Shown here one piece after another: positions 12,647 to 24,200 of a stretch of 64,000 nucleotides of DNA. Under the pieces are notes generated by a model. It was not told where the DNA came from. It did no database searches and worked only from the letters and a program-made list of their open reading frames with translations. Within the stretch, counting starts at the first letter, position 1. Each line of letters opens with the position of its first letter. Position numbers and translations under genes: made by a program. The stretch is from Molossus alvarezi (lineage: Eukaryota; Chordata; Mammalia; Chiroptera; Molossidae): NCBI GenBank assembly GCA_037176705.1, contig CM073893.1:17422074-17486073 (forward strand). Reading direction: 5' to 3'.

Positions 12647-12949
12647 ATTAAGGAGGTGGCAACATCTTAAGCCACTAGTAGTGGGAGAGACTGTTTGCCA
12701 GATGGATGGGAATCAGCTGAAGACCAAGAGATGCTAGGGACACTGAGAGAGCTGTTGTAACGGGATAGCGAAGCATGGACTCTTTGCCTAGTTCCTAAAC
12801 TTGTCCCTGCAATAGGATATTTTAACCTCTCAAAGGCCATTATATTCCTTTTTACCCCACTTTTATTTCCAGTACCAAAAAGGATTCAAGGACTTTATTA
12901 ATTGCAAACTATCTTTTTTTTAAGTACTGATATATGAAGGGTAACACAA
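12647..12949. other. Unidentified stretch
   Basis: About 300 bases of unique-looking sequence to the left of the minus-strand L1. Nothing coding is supported. Confidence 0.45.
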
Positions 12950-13179
12950 CTACTCATTCTTTTTTTAAATTAATTTATTTTTGTCACAGATGTTTCTCCT
13001 TTCCTCCCCACTGATACTGCCCTCCTCCTCCCTCCCCACCCTGTCCCCAGCTTTGTTGTGCATGTCCATTGTTCATGCATACATCACATAAGTTCTGTGG
13101 TTTATTTCTCCCCCACCCCACCCCCTCTTCTGGGGACTATCAGTCTGTACCCCACTACCACGTCTCTGGGACTACCCCA

Positions 13180-16100
13180 TTCCTCAGACTATAATGTTCA
13201 TTATATTCCACAAATAAGTGAGATCATGTGGTATTTGTCTTTTGCTGCTTTGCTTGCTTCGCTTAGGATAATACCCTCCCGGTCCCTCCATGTTGTCTCA
13301 AAGCATAAGAGATCTTTCTTTCTTACAGCTCAAAGTACTCCATTGTGTATATGTACCACAGCTTTTTTTTTTTTTTTTTATCCTCACCCGAGGATATTTT
13401 TCCATTTTTTGTACAGATAGAGTGGGAGGGAGAGAGAGGAAGGGAGAGAGAGACAGAAACATTGACGTGAAGGGACACATCGAGTGGCTGCCACCTGCAC
13501 GACCAACCAGGGCTGGGGACAAACTGCAACCGAAGTACATGCCCTTAGTGGGAACTGAACCCGGGTCTCTCTGGACCACAGGCCGACGCTCTAACCGCTG
13601 AGCCAAACCAGCCAGGGCTGTACCACAGCTTATTTATCTATTCGTCTACTGATGGACATTTGGGCTGTTTCCAGATATTAGCTATTGTAAATAGTGCTGC
13701 TATGAACATGGGGGTATATATATTCTTTCTGATTGGTGTTTCAGGCTTCTTAGAGTATATTCCTAGAAGTGGAATCACTACGTCAAATGGCAGTTCCATT
13801 TTTAATTTTTGAGGTAACACCACATTGTTTTCCATAGTGGATGCACCAGTCTGCATTCCTACCAGCAGTGTACTAGAGTCCCCTTTTCTCCACACCCTCG
13901 CCAACACTTGTTGTTTGATGATTTGTTGATGACGGCCACTCTGACAGCTGTGAGATGATACCTAATTGTTGTTTTAATTTGCATCTCTCTGATGATTAGT
14001 GATGTTGAACATTTCTTTATATGTCTCTTGGCCATTTGTATGTCCTGTTTGGAGAGGTGTCTATTTAGTTCCTCTGCCCATTTTTTAATTGGGTTCTTTG
14101 TCTTCCTTTTGTTGAGCTGTATGAGCACTCTATATATATTGGAGATTAACCCCTGATCTGATGTATCATTGGCAATTATGCTCTCCCATATAGTGGGTTC
14201 CCTTTCTATTTTGATGATTGTTTCTTTTGCTGTGCAGAACCTTTTTAGTTTTATGTAGTCCCATGTGTTCATTTTTTCCTTTGTTTCTGTTGCCTTAGGT
14301 GATGTATCAGTGAAAATTCTGCTGCGTATGATGTTTGAAATATTGTTGTCTACATTTTCTTCTGGAATTTTTATGGATTCATGAGTCACATTTAAGTCTT
14401 TTACCCATTTGAGTTTATTCTTCTGTTTGGTATAAGTTGATGGTCTACTTTCATTTTTTTGCATGTAGCTGTCCAATTTTCCCAATCCCATATATTAAAG
14501 AGGCTGTCTTTATTCCACTATATGCTCTTGCCACCTTTGTCAAATATTGAGCATATTGCCTTGGGTCAATTTCTGGGTTCTCTGTTCTGTTCCACTGGTC
14601 TATATGCCTGTTCTTGTGCCAGTACCAGGCTGTTTTGATTACAGTGGCTTTGTAGTATAACCCGAAATCCGGTAATGTGATCCCTCCAACTTTGTTCTTC
14701 TTTTTCAAGATTGGTGTGGCTATCCGGGGTCTTTTTTTGTTCCATATGAACTTTTGAAGTATTTGTTCTAGTTCTGTGAAGTATGTCATTGGTATTTTGA
14801 TGAAGACTGCATTAAATCTATAGATTGCTTTGGGTAGTATGGATGTTTCAATGATGTTAACACTTCCGATCTATGAACACGGTATGTGCTTCCACTTTTT
14901 TGTATCTTCCTCTATTTCTTTTTTCAATGACCTGTAGTTTTCTGCGAATATGTCCTTTTTTTCTTTGGTTAAGTTTATTCCTAGGTATCTTAATTTTTAT
15001 GCTGTGATGGTAAATGGGATTATTTTTTAGTTTCTCTTTCTGTTAGTTCATCATTGGTGTATAAGAACACTGTCGATTTCTTGACATTAATTTTGTATGC
15101 TGCTACTTTGCCAATTTCATTTATTAAGTCTAGTAGATATTTGATGGAGTCTAGGATTTTTTACATATGGTACCATGTCATCTGCAAATAATGACAGTTT
15201 CACTTCCTCCTTTCCAATTTGGATCCCTTTTATTTTTTCCTCCTGTCTGATTTCTGTGGCTAAGACTTCCAGTACTATATTAAATAAGAGCGGCGAAAGT
15301 GGATTCTTATCTTGTTCCTGTTCTTAATGGAAATGCTTTTAGTTTTGGCTCATTGAGTCTGATGTTGGCTGTAGGTCTTTCACGCATGGCCTTTATTAGG
15401 TCGAGATATGATCCCTCTATTCCCAGATTGCTGAGCAATTTTATCAGAAATGGGTGCTGGATTTTGTCAAATGCTTTTTCAACGTCTATTGATATGATCA
15501 TATGATTTTTATCTTTCATTTTGGTTATGTGGCTGTGTTTCTTGGTGAGTCTAGCTAAGGGTTCATCAATCTTGTTTATCTTTTCAAAGAACCAGCTCTG
15601 TGTTTCAATAATCCTTTGAATTGTTTTTTTGGCCTCCATGTCATTTATTTCTGCTCTGATCTTCCTTCTACTTGCTCTGGGCTTTTCTTCTTGTTTGCTT
15701 TTTTGTTCTTTATGTTGTGAGGTTAGATAGTCTATTAGAAATTTTTCTTCTTTCTTGAGGTAGGCCTGTAGTGCTATGAACTTCCCTCTCAGAACTGCTT
15801 TCGCTGCATCCCATAGATTTTGTGTTGTTGTGTGTTCATTTTCATTGGTTTCCAGGAAGTTTTTGATTTCTTCCTTGATCTCCATGGTAACCCATTCATT
15901 GTTCAATAACATGCTATTTAGCGTCCAGTGTTCAAATGTCTTCGCATGTTCTTGCTGCAATTGATTTTTAGTTGTATGCCATTGTGATCTGAGATGATGC
16001 TTCATATGATTTCAATCTTCTTGAACTTGTAGAGACTTAGTTTGTGCCCTAACATGTGGTTTATCTTTGAGAATGTCCCATGTGCACTTGAGAAGAATAT

Positions 16101-16663
16101 GAATTCTGCAGTTTTCGGGTGTAATTCTTGGTAGATATCTATGAAATCCATTTGATCTAGTGCTTCAATTAGACTCTGTGTTTCCTTGTTAATTTTTTGT
16201 ATAGATAATCTATTCAGTGATGTCAGCAGGGTGTTGACGTCCCCTGCTATGATTGGATTGCTGTTGATTTCTCCTTTGAAGTCCTCCAGAAGATATTTAA
16301 TATTTTGGTGCTCCTATATTGGGTGCATATATATTTACCAAGGTTATGTCTTTTGGATAATCTTTTCAATATTATGTAGTGGCTTTCTTTGTCTCTACTT
16401 ATGGCCTTCATTTTGAAATCTACTTTATCAGATATGAGTATTGCTACCCAGCTTATTTTTTTCCTTCTGTTTGCTTGAGAGATTTTTTTCCAATCCCTTC
16501 GCTTTCAACCTATGTGAGTCTTTTGTTGTGAGGTGGGTCTCTTGTAAAAACATATATGTGAGTCATGCTTTCTTATCCAGTCGGCTACTGTGTGTCTTTT
16601 TATGGGAGCATTCAAACCATTCACATTTAAGGTGATAATTGATATGTACTTATTTATTGCCAT
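13180..16663 (-). pseudogene. L1 ORF2 pseudogene with internal RT deletion and SINE insertion
   Basis: The start codon on the minus strand is at 16663 (MAINKYISIITL-type start). Endonuclease pieces lie at about 16660-16000. The stretch 16005-15307 reads without stops: linker ([20 protein letters not shown]), then EPLARLTKK joined directly to a segment ending [20 protein letters not shown]. About 600 bases present in the plus-strand copy (about 8760-9375) are missing at this join, removing the first RT motifs including [11 protein letters not shown]. The catalytic box is still FADD (codons at 15177-15182). The C-terminal Cys-rich segment lies at 13910-13850, and the end is split by the SINE. 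Several frameshifts occur elsewhere. Confidence 0.92.
13365..13618 (-). mobile_element. VES-type SINE (subtype A) inserted in the L1
   Basis: Read on the minus strand it has the full tRNA-like head (AGCCCTGGCTGGTTTGGCTC), GGGTTCAGTTCCCACTAAGG, a CT-rich region and a TCGGGTGAGGATAAA end with A-tail. Direct repeat TGTACCACAGCTT at 13352-13364 and 13619-13631 lies within L1 ORF2 sequence, so it is younger than that L1. By eye it is about 93% identical to the SINE at 51522-51786. Confidence 0.95.
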
Positions 16664-16705
16664 TTTTGTTTAGTGTGGTTCTATTTTTCCTATTTCTTCT
16701 ACTAA

Positions 16706-17591
16706 TTACAGCAGTCCGTTTAGCATATCTTGCAGTGCTGGTTTGGTGTTACTATATTCCCTTAGCCTTTTTTTTTTTTGTCTGGGAAGCTCTTTATTTG
16801 TCCTTGTATTTAGAATGATAGCCTTGCTAGAGAGAGTAGTCTTGGATTCAGATCCTTGTTTTTCATGACCTTGATTACTTCATGCCACTCCCTTCTGGCC
16901 TGTAGTGTTTCTGCTGAGAAGTCAGCTGAGAGCCTTTTGGGGTTTCCTTTGTAGGTAACCTGTTGTTTATCTCTTGCTGCCTTTAGGATTCTCTCTGTCT
17001 TTAATTTTTGGCATTTTAATTACTATATGTTTTGGTGTGGGCCTGTTTCGGTTCTTCTTACATGGGGCTCTCTGTGCTTCTTGAACTTGAATGCCTTCTT
17101 CCTTCACCAAGTTAGGAAAGTTTTCTGTCACTATTTCTTCAAATATATTCTCTAACCCTTGCCCATTTTATTCCTCTTCGGGGACTCCTATGATGCAAAT
17201 ATTATTATGTTTCCAGTTGACCCACAGTTCTCTTAAGCTATCTTCCTGTGTTTTAATTGTTTTTTTCTTTTGGTTTTCTGATTGGTTGATTTTTTTCTAC
17301 CCTGTCTTCTAATTCACTGATCCAGTCCTCAGATTCCTCTACTCTGCTGGCTAGTCCTTCCTATGTGTTCTTTGTTTCTGCTATGTCATTCTTCATTTCC
17401 ACTTGTTTGGTTTTCAATGTTTCTAAATCTTTGCTCATGGTCCTGACGTCCTTACTCATGCTGTTGCACTTCCTCAAGATCATGACTCTGAATTCTACCA
17501 CTGATAATTTGCTTAACTGCATTTCATTTATCTCATCCTCAATAGAGTTCTCTTGTTCTTTCATTTGGGATTTCTTTCTTTGTTTCGCCAT
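16706..17591 (-). pseudogene. L1 ORF1 pseudogene
   Basis: ORF1 protein is the RNA-binding chaperone that coats L1 RNA. The start codon on the minus strand is at 17591 (MAKQRKKSQMKEQENSIEDE) and a stop corresponding to the usual LNGLL end is at 16708-16706. The first ~75 codons are open (coiled-coil part, SKLSVVEFRVMILRKCNSMS). Frameshifts follow, although RRM and C-terminal segments can be followed to the end. Upstream is the L1 5' UTR, and ORF2 begins about 40 bases after the stop. Confidence 0.88.
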
Positions 17592-18977
17592 TTTGGCTAT
17601 CACATTGGGTTTTAGAGCCTGCCAAATTTTCCCTGTGTGTGTTGGTGTTCTGCTGTTTGTGGCTCCCTCTTCTGGGTTTGGATGAGCCTCGGTGGGCCCA
17701 CGTTAAACACCACTGTCCAATCTTACCTTCCTGGGCAGATTTGCAAGCCCAGGAAAGGTTCAGTTATCCTCTAGCTTTTTCCTGGTGGTTAGTAGTCTCA
17801 GTTATTCAGTGCCTTGGAATGTAGCTCTGGTGTTCAATGTCCCTGGTTATATGGTCCTGTCCAGCTGCCTTTCTGTTGCTTTTTTCCGAGGATTTGTCTT
17901 TATTTTGGTTGTAATTCCCGTTTGGTCCTGGAAGATCCTCTGTGTAGCTTCCATTCACTCCACCTCCATTTTCACATTCTCTATGCCGATCTTGTGCACA
18001 GCTGGGTCGCACAGGCCTCTCTGGTGCCCCTGCACCCTGCAGGTCTTGCAGGTAATTGAATCACATAGTCCTTTTGGGGACCCAGCTCTATGCCCATGTT
18101 ATGGGCTGCTGGGTCGCACAGGCCTCTCTGTTGCTTCAGCACCCCGCAGGTCTCGTGGGTAACTGGATGGCACAGTTACTGCTGGGTTGTGCAGGCCTCT
18201 CTGGTGCTTCAGCACTCTGCAGGTCCTGTGGGTAACTAGATAGCACAGGCCTGTCTGGTGCCCCCGCAGCCTGCAGGTCCCACAGGCGGGCAGCTGGATC
18301 GCACCAGTCTCTCTAGGGCTCCGGCTTCCCACTGCTTTTGTGAGCTGCTGGACCGCACAGGCCTCTGTGGATCCCAGGTCCTGCTGCTGGTGGCTGGGGA
18401 GTGCTGCTGCCCAGGGGGCTCAATTCCTGCTCAGCTTTTGCTGGAGTTTTTGGGCATGGGTCTCAGCTGCTGGTCTGTGCTTCTGTTGCCTGGGGATGGA
18501 TGTCTGCTCCCCAGCCTCTGTTGCTGATGGTATATCTTAACTCTGATAGGGCTGCTAATATGGGGGATGGTGCTGGGCTCTGGGCTGTCTGTGGCTTCCG
18601 CGACCACACCTTGGGAGCTCCATTTTGTGCACCAGTTTGTGTTGACACAGAGTGTCCACTGGTCCAATAGTGCCAGGTGTACTGGTGGGCTCAGGTTGCT
18701 GGGCCCTAGCCGCTCCCACTGCCTCCTCCCAGGGAAGACCTAGGATCTTCCAAAATGGTGGGACCTCCCCGCAGCACAGGGAGAAGTGCCCTGAAGGGCC
18801 ACTTACCGAGGTTGTGGGCTGCTCCGTCCACAGCACAGGAACCTTCTGCTCCCCATCTCTGCACTGCTCAAGTTTGGTCATCCACCTTCCACATTCACGT
18901 CCACTCACACTCTCTCACACACTTGCTCACTTTCTCACACGCTCATCCTCCCTCCAGTCCTGCCCACCGCCATCTTC
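17592..18977 (-). promoter_or_regulatory. L1 5' UTR / internal promoter region
   Basis: A GC-rich leader of about 1.4 kb precedes ORF1 on the minus strand. It has a YY1-like site at the very start (reverse of CCGCCATCTTCC at 18968-18979) and a set of degenerate ~55-bp units at about 18000-18400 (listed separately). In L1 elements this region holds the Pol II promoter for the element. Promoter activity here is inferred from position only. Confidence 0.75.
18000..18400 (-). repeat. Tandem ~55-bp units inside the L1 5' UTR
   Basis: The forward-strand phrase CACAGGCCTCTCTGGTGC and variants recur at about 18010, 18118, 18190, 18244, 18302 and 18356. A weaker copy is at 18063. Most steps are 53-58 bases; the step 18118-18190 is 72. 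Each unit continues with a 'cagcaccctgcaggtcctgtgggtaact'-like part (for example 18135-18166 and 18209-18236). This resembles the monomer arrays known in some mammalian L1 5' ends, but the units are shorter than the rodent ones. Confidence 0.8.
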
Positions 18978-19164
18978 CTACTCATTCTTTTTCTGTGTTT
19001 TTTCAATGGCAAATGTCTGTCAGTTACGCCTCACCTCAGTCCTTACTCTCAGATTTGTGGTACATTGGAATAGTTACTTGAGTTCTGAGGAGTGAAAGGC
19101 TGGGCAAGATGGCTCAAGAACAAGCATGATAGGGATTATTTGTATATACATTAAGACGTATTTA

Positions 19165-19413
19165 GCTCTGGACAGTTTGGGTCAGCAGTTAGAGTGTCAG
19201 CCTGCAGACCAAAGGGTGGTGGGGTCAATTCCCAGTCAAGGGCACCTACCTGGGTTGCAGGTTCGATCCCTGGACCTGTTCAAGGTTGTTTGGGAGGCAA
19301 TTAATTGATTTGTTTCTCTCACATAAATATTTCTCTCCCTCCCTCCTTCCTAATTTATCTAAAAATCAATGCAAAAATATCCTCGTGTAAGGATTAACAA
19401 CAACAACAAAAAT
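19165..19413 (+). mobile_element. VES-type SINE (subtype A, diverged)
   Basis: Head CTCTGGACAGTTTGGGTCAG, middle with GGTTGCAGGTTCGATCCC, CT-rich region and an ATCCTCGTGTAAGGATTAAC end. Flanks share only about GTATTT, so the insertion is older than most SINEs here. Confidence 0.88.
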
Positions 19414-19545
19414 ATGTATTTTAATTCATTTTATATTATAAATCAGGTTTTCTGCAGCTTTTCCACCATTATGGTCTCAGACAATCGTAAAAAGCAACTC
19501 ATTTCTCAGAAATTACTACTTAGGAATATTTTCTACCAACTTTGC

Positions 19546-20101
19546 TAAGAAGCCTAAACACCAATCAGAAATAATATATGTACCCCTATGTTCATAGCAG
19601 CACTATTTACAGTCGCTAAGATCTAGAAATAGCCCAACTGTCCATCAATATATGAGTGGATAAAACAGCTGTGGTACATATATACAATGGAACACTATGC
19701 AGCTGTAAGAAAGAAAGATCTCTTATCCTTTGAGACGACATGGAGGGACCTGGAGAGTATTATCCTAGGTAAAATAAGCCAATCAGAGAAAGACAAATAC
19801 CACATGATCTCACTTATATACGGAATATAATGAACATAACAGTCTGAGGAATACGGTAGACCCAGAAACATGGAAGTAGGGCACAGACTGACATCCCTCA
19901 GAAGAGGGGGTGGGTGGGGGGTGGGAAGAGATAAACCACAGAACTTATATGCATGTATGCATGACCAATGGACATGGACAACTAAGCCGGGGACGGGGTG
20001 GGGGTGGGGTGGGGAGGGGGGGTGCCAATGGGGTAAAAAAGGTGAAATATCTGTAACAAAAAAAAATAAAAAAATAAAAAAAAAGAAAGAAAAGAAAAGT
20101 A
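19546..20101 (+). mobile_element. 5'-truncated LINE-1 3' end with target duplication
   Basis: Starts in the last codons of ORF2 (TAAGAAGCCTAAACACCAAT) and continues through the G-rich 3' UTR and an A-rich tail with G interruptions. The direct repeat AACTTTGC is at 19538-19545 and 20102-20109. It is very similar to 11160-11690, so it belongs to the same young L1 group. Confidence 0.93.
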
Positions 20102-20279
20102 AACTTTGCAATGACAAAAAAAAACAAAACAGAAAAAAGAAGAAAGACAGTCATGGCATTGTTTCTTTGCCTTGGGCTTACATTTCAAAAGGAGAGGTTA
20201 TTAGGTAAAGACCAAGGGGAAAGTTAAAGGTAGAAGGGTTTCTGCCCCCATTTCCTGTTGGGACTCCAAAAAGAAATCT

Positions 20280-20497
20280 TGCCCCGCCAGTGTGGCTCAG
20301 TGGTTGAGTATCGACTCGTGCACCAAAAGGTCACCGATTCAATTCCCGATCAGGACACATGCCCAGGTTGTGGGCCAAATCGCCAGTGGGGGTTATGCAG
20401 GAGGGAGCTAATCAATGTTCTTTCCCATTGATGTTTCTATCTCTCTATTCCTCTCCCTTCCTCTCTCTAGAATCAATAAGGAAAAAAAATTTTTTTT
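20280..20497 (+). mobile_element. VES-type SINE (subtype B)
   Basis: Head GCCAGTGTGGCTCAGTGGTT, 'caccaaaaggtcaccgattc', 'ggacacatgcccaggttgtg', CT-rich region and AATCAATAAGG tail. Direct repeat AAAGAAATCT at 20270-20279 and 20498-20507. Confidence 0.94.
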
Positions 20498-20507
20498 AAA
20501 GAAATCT

Positions 20508-21200
20508 CATCCCAGAATAACTTCTTCACCAATGTGAAGAAGTTTCAAGAGAGGGAAAACAATATTATTAGAAGAAAGAAGTTCTGAGATAGCATCCCAA
20601 AATTCTTCTCAGCTCCCATGTGGCATGGAAGAGATCCACAAATTCCCAGGTGACCCATGGAGGCATTCCTGGTGGATTTCCAAGGATGTTGTCAGGGCAA
20701 CATTGAAAAGACCCTGTGGACAAGGACCACAGAGCAAACCACCCAGTCTGGGAATAAGTGATAATCCCAGCAGGCCTCAGGAGCATGTGTGGTGCCAGCA
20801 AGAGATGAGGTAGGTCAGGTCATCTAAGGGACACCAACCACCAGGGCCCAACTAGAAGGAGAGAAATTCAAGTTGACTGGAAGCAGATACCAGCAGACAG
20901 GCTTGTGCTTCATAGTCATAAAATGGCTGCCCCAGCTCCAGGCAATACATTTACATTCAAGCCAAGGTGAAAAACATAAAAAGCCCAGCAGTTTCTATAC
21001 CCTTTACCAGGAACACAAAAACTTTCCTGCAATCTGTTTTCTTTTGCTCCTCCCCAATACCTTCCTCCCAGTGGACTTCTACTGCTTAAGTCTTATTGGT
21101 CAAAACTAGGTTACTCAACCATCCCTAGCTACAAGGGAGACTGGGAAAAATATCCTAATTGTCTTAAGCCAGTCAGGATCCACTGCCCCAAACTGGACAT
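20508..21200. other. Possible unidentified ancient repeat
   Basis: The stretch at about 20920-21180 (ATGGCTGCCCCAGCTCCAGG, then 'cttattggtcaaaactagg' and 'agctacaagggagactggga') has the look of an old dispersed mammalian repeat I cannot name with confidence. Several short frames are open but none looks coding. Confidence 0.35.
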
Positions 21201-24200
21201 GTTGCTGCCAATGTAGGAACAAAATCAGGATTCTGGTAACAAGCAAGAGGGTAATGGAGAATAATAGGAAAGCAACATAAGTCAATATTTCTGATCCCAG
21301 TTCATACAGGAAAGTGGAAGGACTACTTTAAATGGAGAAGAACCAAGATTGGCATTTGTTTGCCAGAGTATAAGATGAAAATGCAGGAAAATTCTGGAAG
21401 TATCTCTCATATCAAAGGCAGAGGTTATTAGGTCTGCAAATACAAGTGAGGCCTGGAAGTCTTAGCCACCTGAGCAACACTCCCCTTGGACTCCTAGAGG
21501 AGTTTAATTATAAATTCAGAACTAAGAGGAAAGTGAAAGGAAGGAGTGCTTCCTTCCCTGCCTCTAGTGAACCCCTAGACTAGCAAAGGTTAATTACTTA
21601 AGGGGTTGGGGCTTATTCCTTGGGAAAGGAGCTAAATGACTAAACATTAGTGGGGGCTGAGTTTCACAGCCCGTAAGCAAATGAAGTCTGCCCTACCCTG
21701 ACTGGGCATGTCACTGTCATTTGGTCAATCAACTAATTGTATGAATCAAACTAGATACAGGAAAAAGGCAAGTCACAGATACTCAAGACTAGGGCACGTT
21801 GGGACAGGTGAGGTGAAAGACTAACTCCTAGTCAGGAATTAAATGTTAAATTTAAAGTTCCAATTAGCTTCTGTGAAATAAAATGCAGGTCCTTTAACTG
21901 AAAAATTTGAATAAATGCAAATAATTTCAAGTAAATAAGGTCTGAGATTCTTTTGTCCACATTGCCAAAATTACACAAGTTTATTCTTCTAGTGTATGTA
22001 ATGTATATAATGCTTTTCCCTTCTCATACAGTGCTAACTTGTTTAAAGAACATTTATACAATAGCCTTTTGAATTTATTGTTTTCTGTGTTTCTTAAAGT
22101 TTTCTCCTTAAAGTCTTGATTTGTATGAAGAAGAAAAAACAGTTGCTGTGTCTTTAAAGAAATGCTCAGACTTGAAAATGTTAACTAATTTCATTTTCTT
22201 GATAAAATTTGTATGCAATTAGAACTGAGTCATACCAAAAGTACTTCTACAAGATATGACCTTTTACTTAAATCCCACATTGAGATGATATACTTAAAAT
22301 AGTGATCAAGAGGACCTTTGTTTTTTAAAGCACATTAAAATAAATCACTTTTTAAAAGCAGAAAACTGTTTTCAATTAAGTTCTTTACAGGCAATCAGTT
22401 GAAAGTTATGTTTGCTCTTCTATTTTCTTTATATTTAAATTATGCCCAAGAGTGCCATGATAACAGTGCTATACAAACTACACTTTACCTTTGTATTCAC
22501 TTTTTGTCAAAATAAGCTCTGCAAATTAATTAGTTTTTAGAGTGCATTATGATCAATCAGCCCCAAGGTAAAAACAATGCAAGCAGCCACCATTTTTATT
22601 GTTAATAAGAAAAACCTAGTCCAATTATATAAGGATAATTAATTCTTAATTCCTTCTGATGAAGAGTTTTATTGTAGTAGAAAAATTTCACTTGATTCTA
22701 ACAATGTTTTATCATTTAGAATAAATTTTTGAAGATAGATTTTTTTTTCTGCTTGAGTCCCTGAGCAAAGTGACCCTGTGACACCTATATGGGTCTGCTT
22801 TGTTTTAACCACATAATGCATTTGTCATTAAACTCCTGTTTACTTCTTAAAATGCTGGGGGCTTACTAGATAGATATGTAATTTTTTAAATATCCATTCC
22901 AAAACAGATGTTCCTTATTTTTCATATTTCCTATTTTTCTCTCTTTGGTTTGGTCCTCTACCCCATCCATGTTAGAGACTGTTTATGAGTGGCAGATTTT
23001 GTATTTCCCTTAGTGATTTACTATGAATGTCTTAGAGGAGCAATATTCTGATCTGAGCTATTACAAGTCAGGAAGAAAAATAACCTAGGAATAAAATTAT
23101 TTTATATATGTATATTTATTTTTATATATTTATTTGATATAGAAATTTAATCCAAGTCACTATAAAGTGAACTTGTTACTTCTAAAATTGGCTGTGGTAA
23201 ATGCAAGAATTTTTAAAAATTGGATCTTATAGGGTATTTGTCAGATTCCTCCTCCTTTACCCCTCATACCATGGCCTGGGTAAGTTAGCACAGGATAAGT
23301 CCCCAGAACCCAGAATAGGATTAGAAGACATTTATTTCAAGAATCTAGAAATTAGAGGAGTTAGAGAAGAGTCAGGGAGTGAAGAAGCTGAAAAATATCA
23401 TCAACCCAAAGGGGTAAGCACAGGCTGGAACGAAAAGACAAAGGCCAAGTTTGAGATGTTGGTTGGATGGAAGCAAAGAACAGTCCAGGAGAGGGTCTGG
23501 AACAACTAGGGCACACTTGGACCAGTCACAAACCACACTGAGGAAGGGACATGGATGGAAGAGAGGTGACCAAGTAGGAGGTCTGATTTGAAGGCACAAA
23601 GGACAGCAATAAGAATGGCCATAGACTGTAAGTAAAGCCAATCTTTCTCATGAATCTTTCTTTTGGGACAGCTATGGATCAAAGATCTCTCCGAAGGTTT
23701 ATCACAGAAAGAATACCACTACACCATATTTTACCTCCAGGAAATTGAATTAAGAAAATTAGGAGCTACATCTCCACCTCTCTGAAAGAAAGAGCCCACA
23801 CCCAGAAGGCCCATTCTTACCCAATAAGGATTCCCCTGTGCTGTGGCTTAAATAGCTCCATCAATTGGATCAAGCTGTAATCTATTGACACACTTCTCTC
23901 TCAGTCAACTTCTCAGATGAAAAAAAGCTGATAATGCAAAACCAAAAGGGCATCATGTTGAGGTGAGTCAGCTCAAGAAGACTTCTCTGAGGCAATCCAA
24001 GTTAGATAAACCTAATGGGGGAAGAAAAAAACACACAGACTCTCTTAACCTATCATTCAAGCAGAAATTCTGGCCTGTTTCTTTTGAAGTGGATAAACCA
24101 TTTAGAGACTTTATGGAGTGGATATAAGCACCTACTATTGAGAAAAAAAATAAAAGGACACTGTTTTTAATAGAACAGAGAAAGATCTACCACATCATTT

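Larger units (their letters stand above)
12965..18977 (-). mobile_element. Full-length LINE-1 with 15-bp target-site duplication
   Basis: Read on the minus strand it starts at 18977 with an AGGAAGATGGCGGTGGGC end (a YY1-like AAGATGGC site is usual at L1 starts). It continues through a GC-rich 5' UTR (to about 17592), ORF1 (17591-16706), a short spacer, ORF2 (from 16663) and a 3' UTR ending near 12965. The direct repeat CTACTCATTCTTTTT is at 12950-12964 and 18978-18992, so the whole unit arrived in one event. A minus-strand SINE (13365-13618) later landed in its ORF2 end. ORF2 also has an internal deletion near 15530. The copy is inactive. Confidence 0.94.

Noticed and set aside
17785..18670. 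Several 80-125 codon plus-strand frames opposite the L1 5' UTR
   Set aside because: They arise from the GC-rich ~55-bp repeats. Only the frame leaving the element (18652-19095) is kept, as a finding rather than a gene.
19695..20208. Open frames of 112-140 codons over an L1 3' UTR
   Set aside because: They follow low-complexity G-rich/poly-A sequence (poly-Pro or poly-Phe/Lys translation) and overlap on both strands.
23201..23509. 102-codon frame in the repeat-poor block
   Set aside because: No domain, no splice or promoter context, charged tail of ordinary composition; length is compatible with chance.
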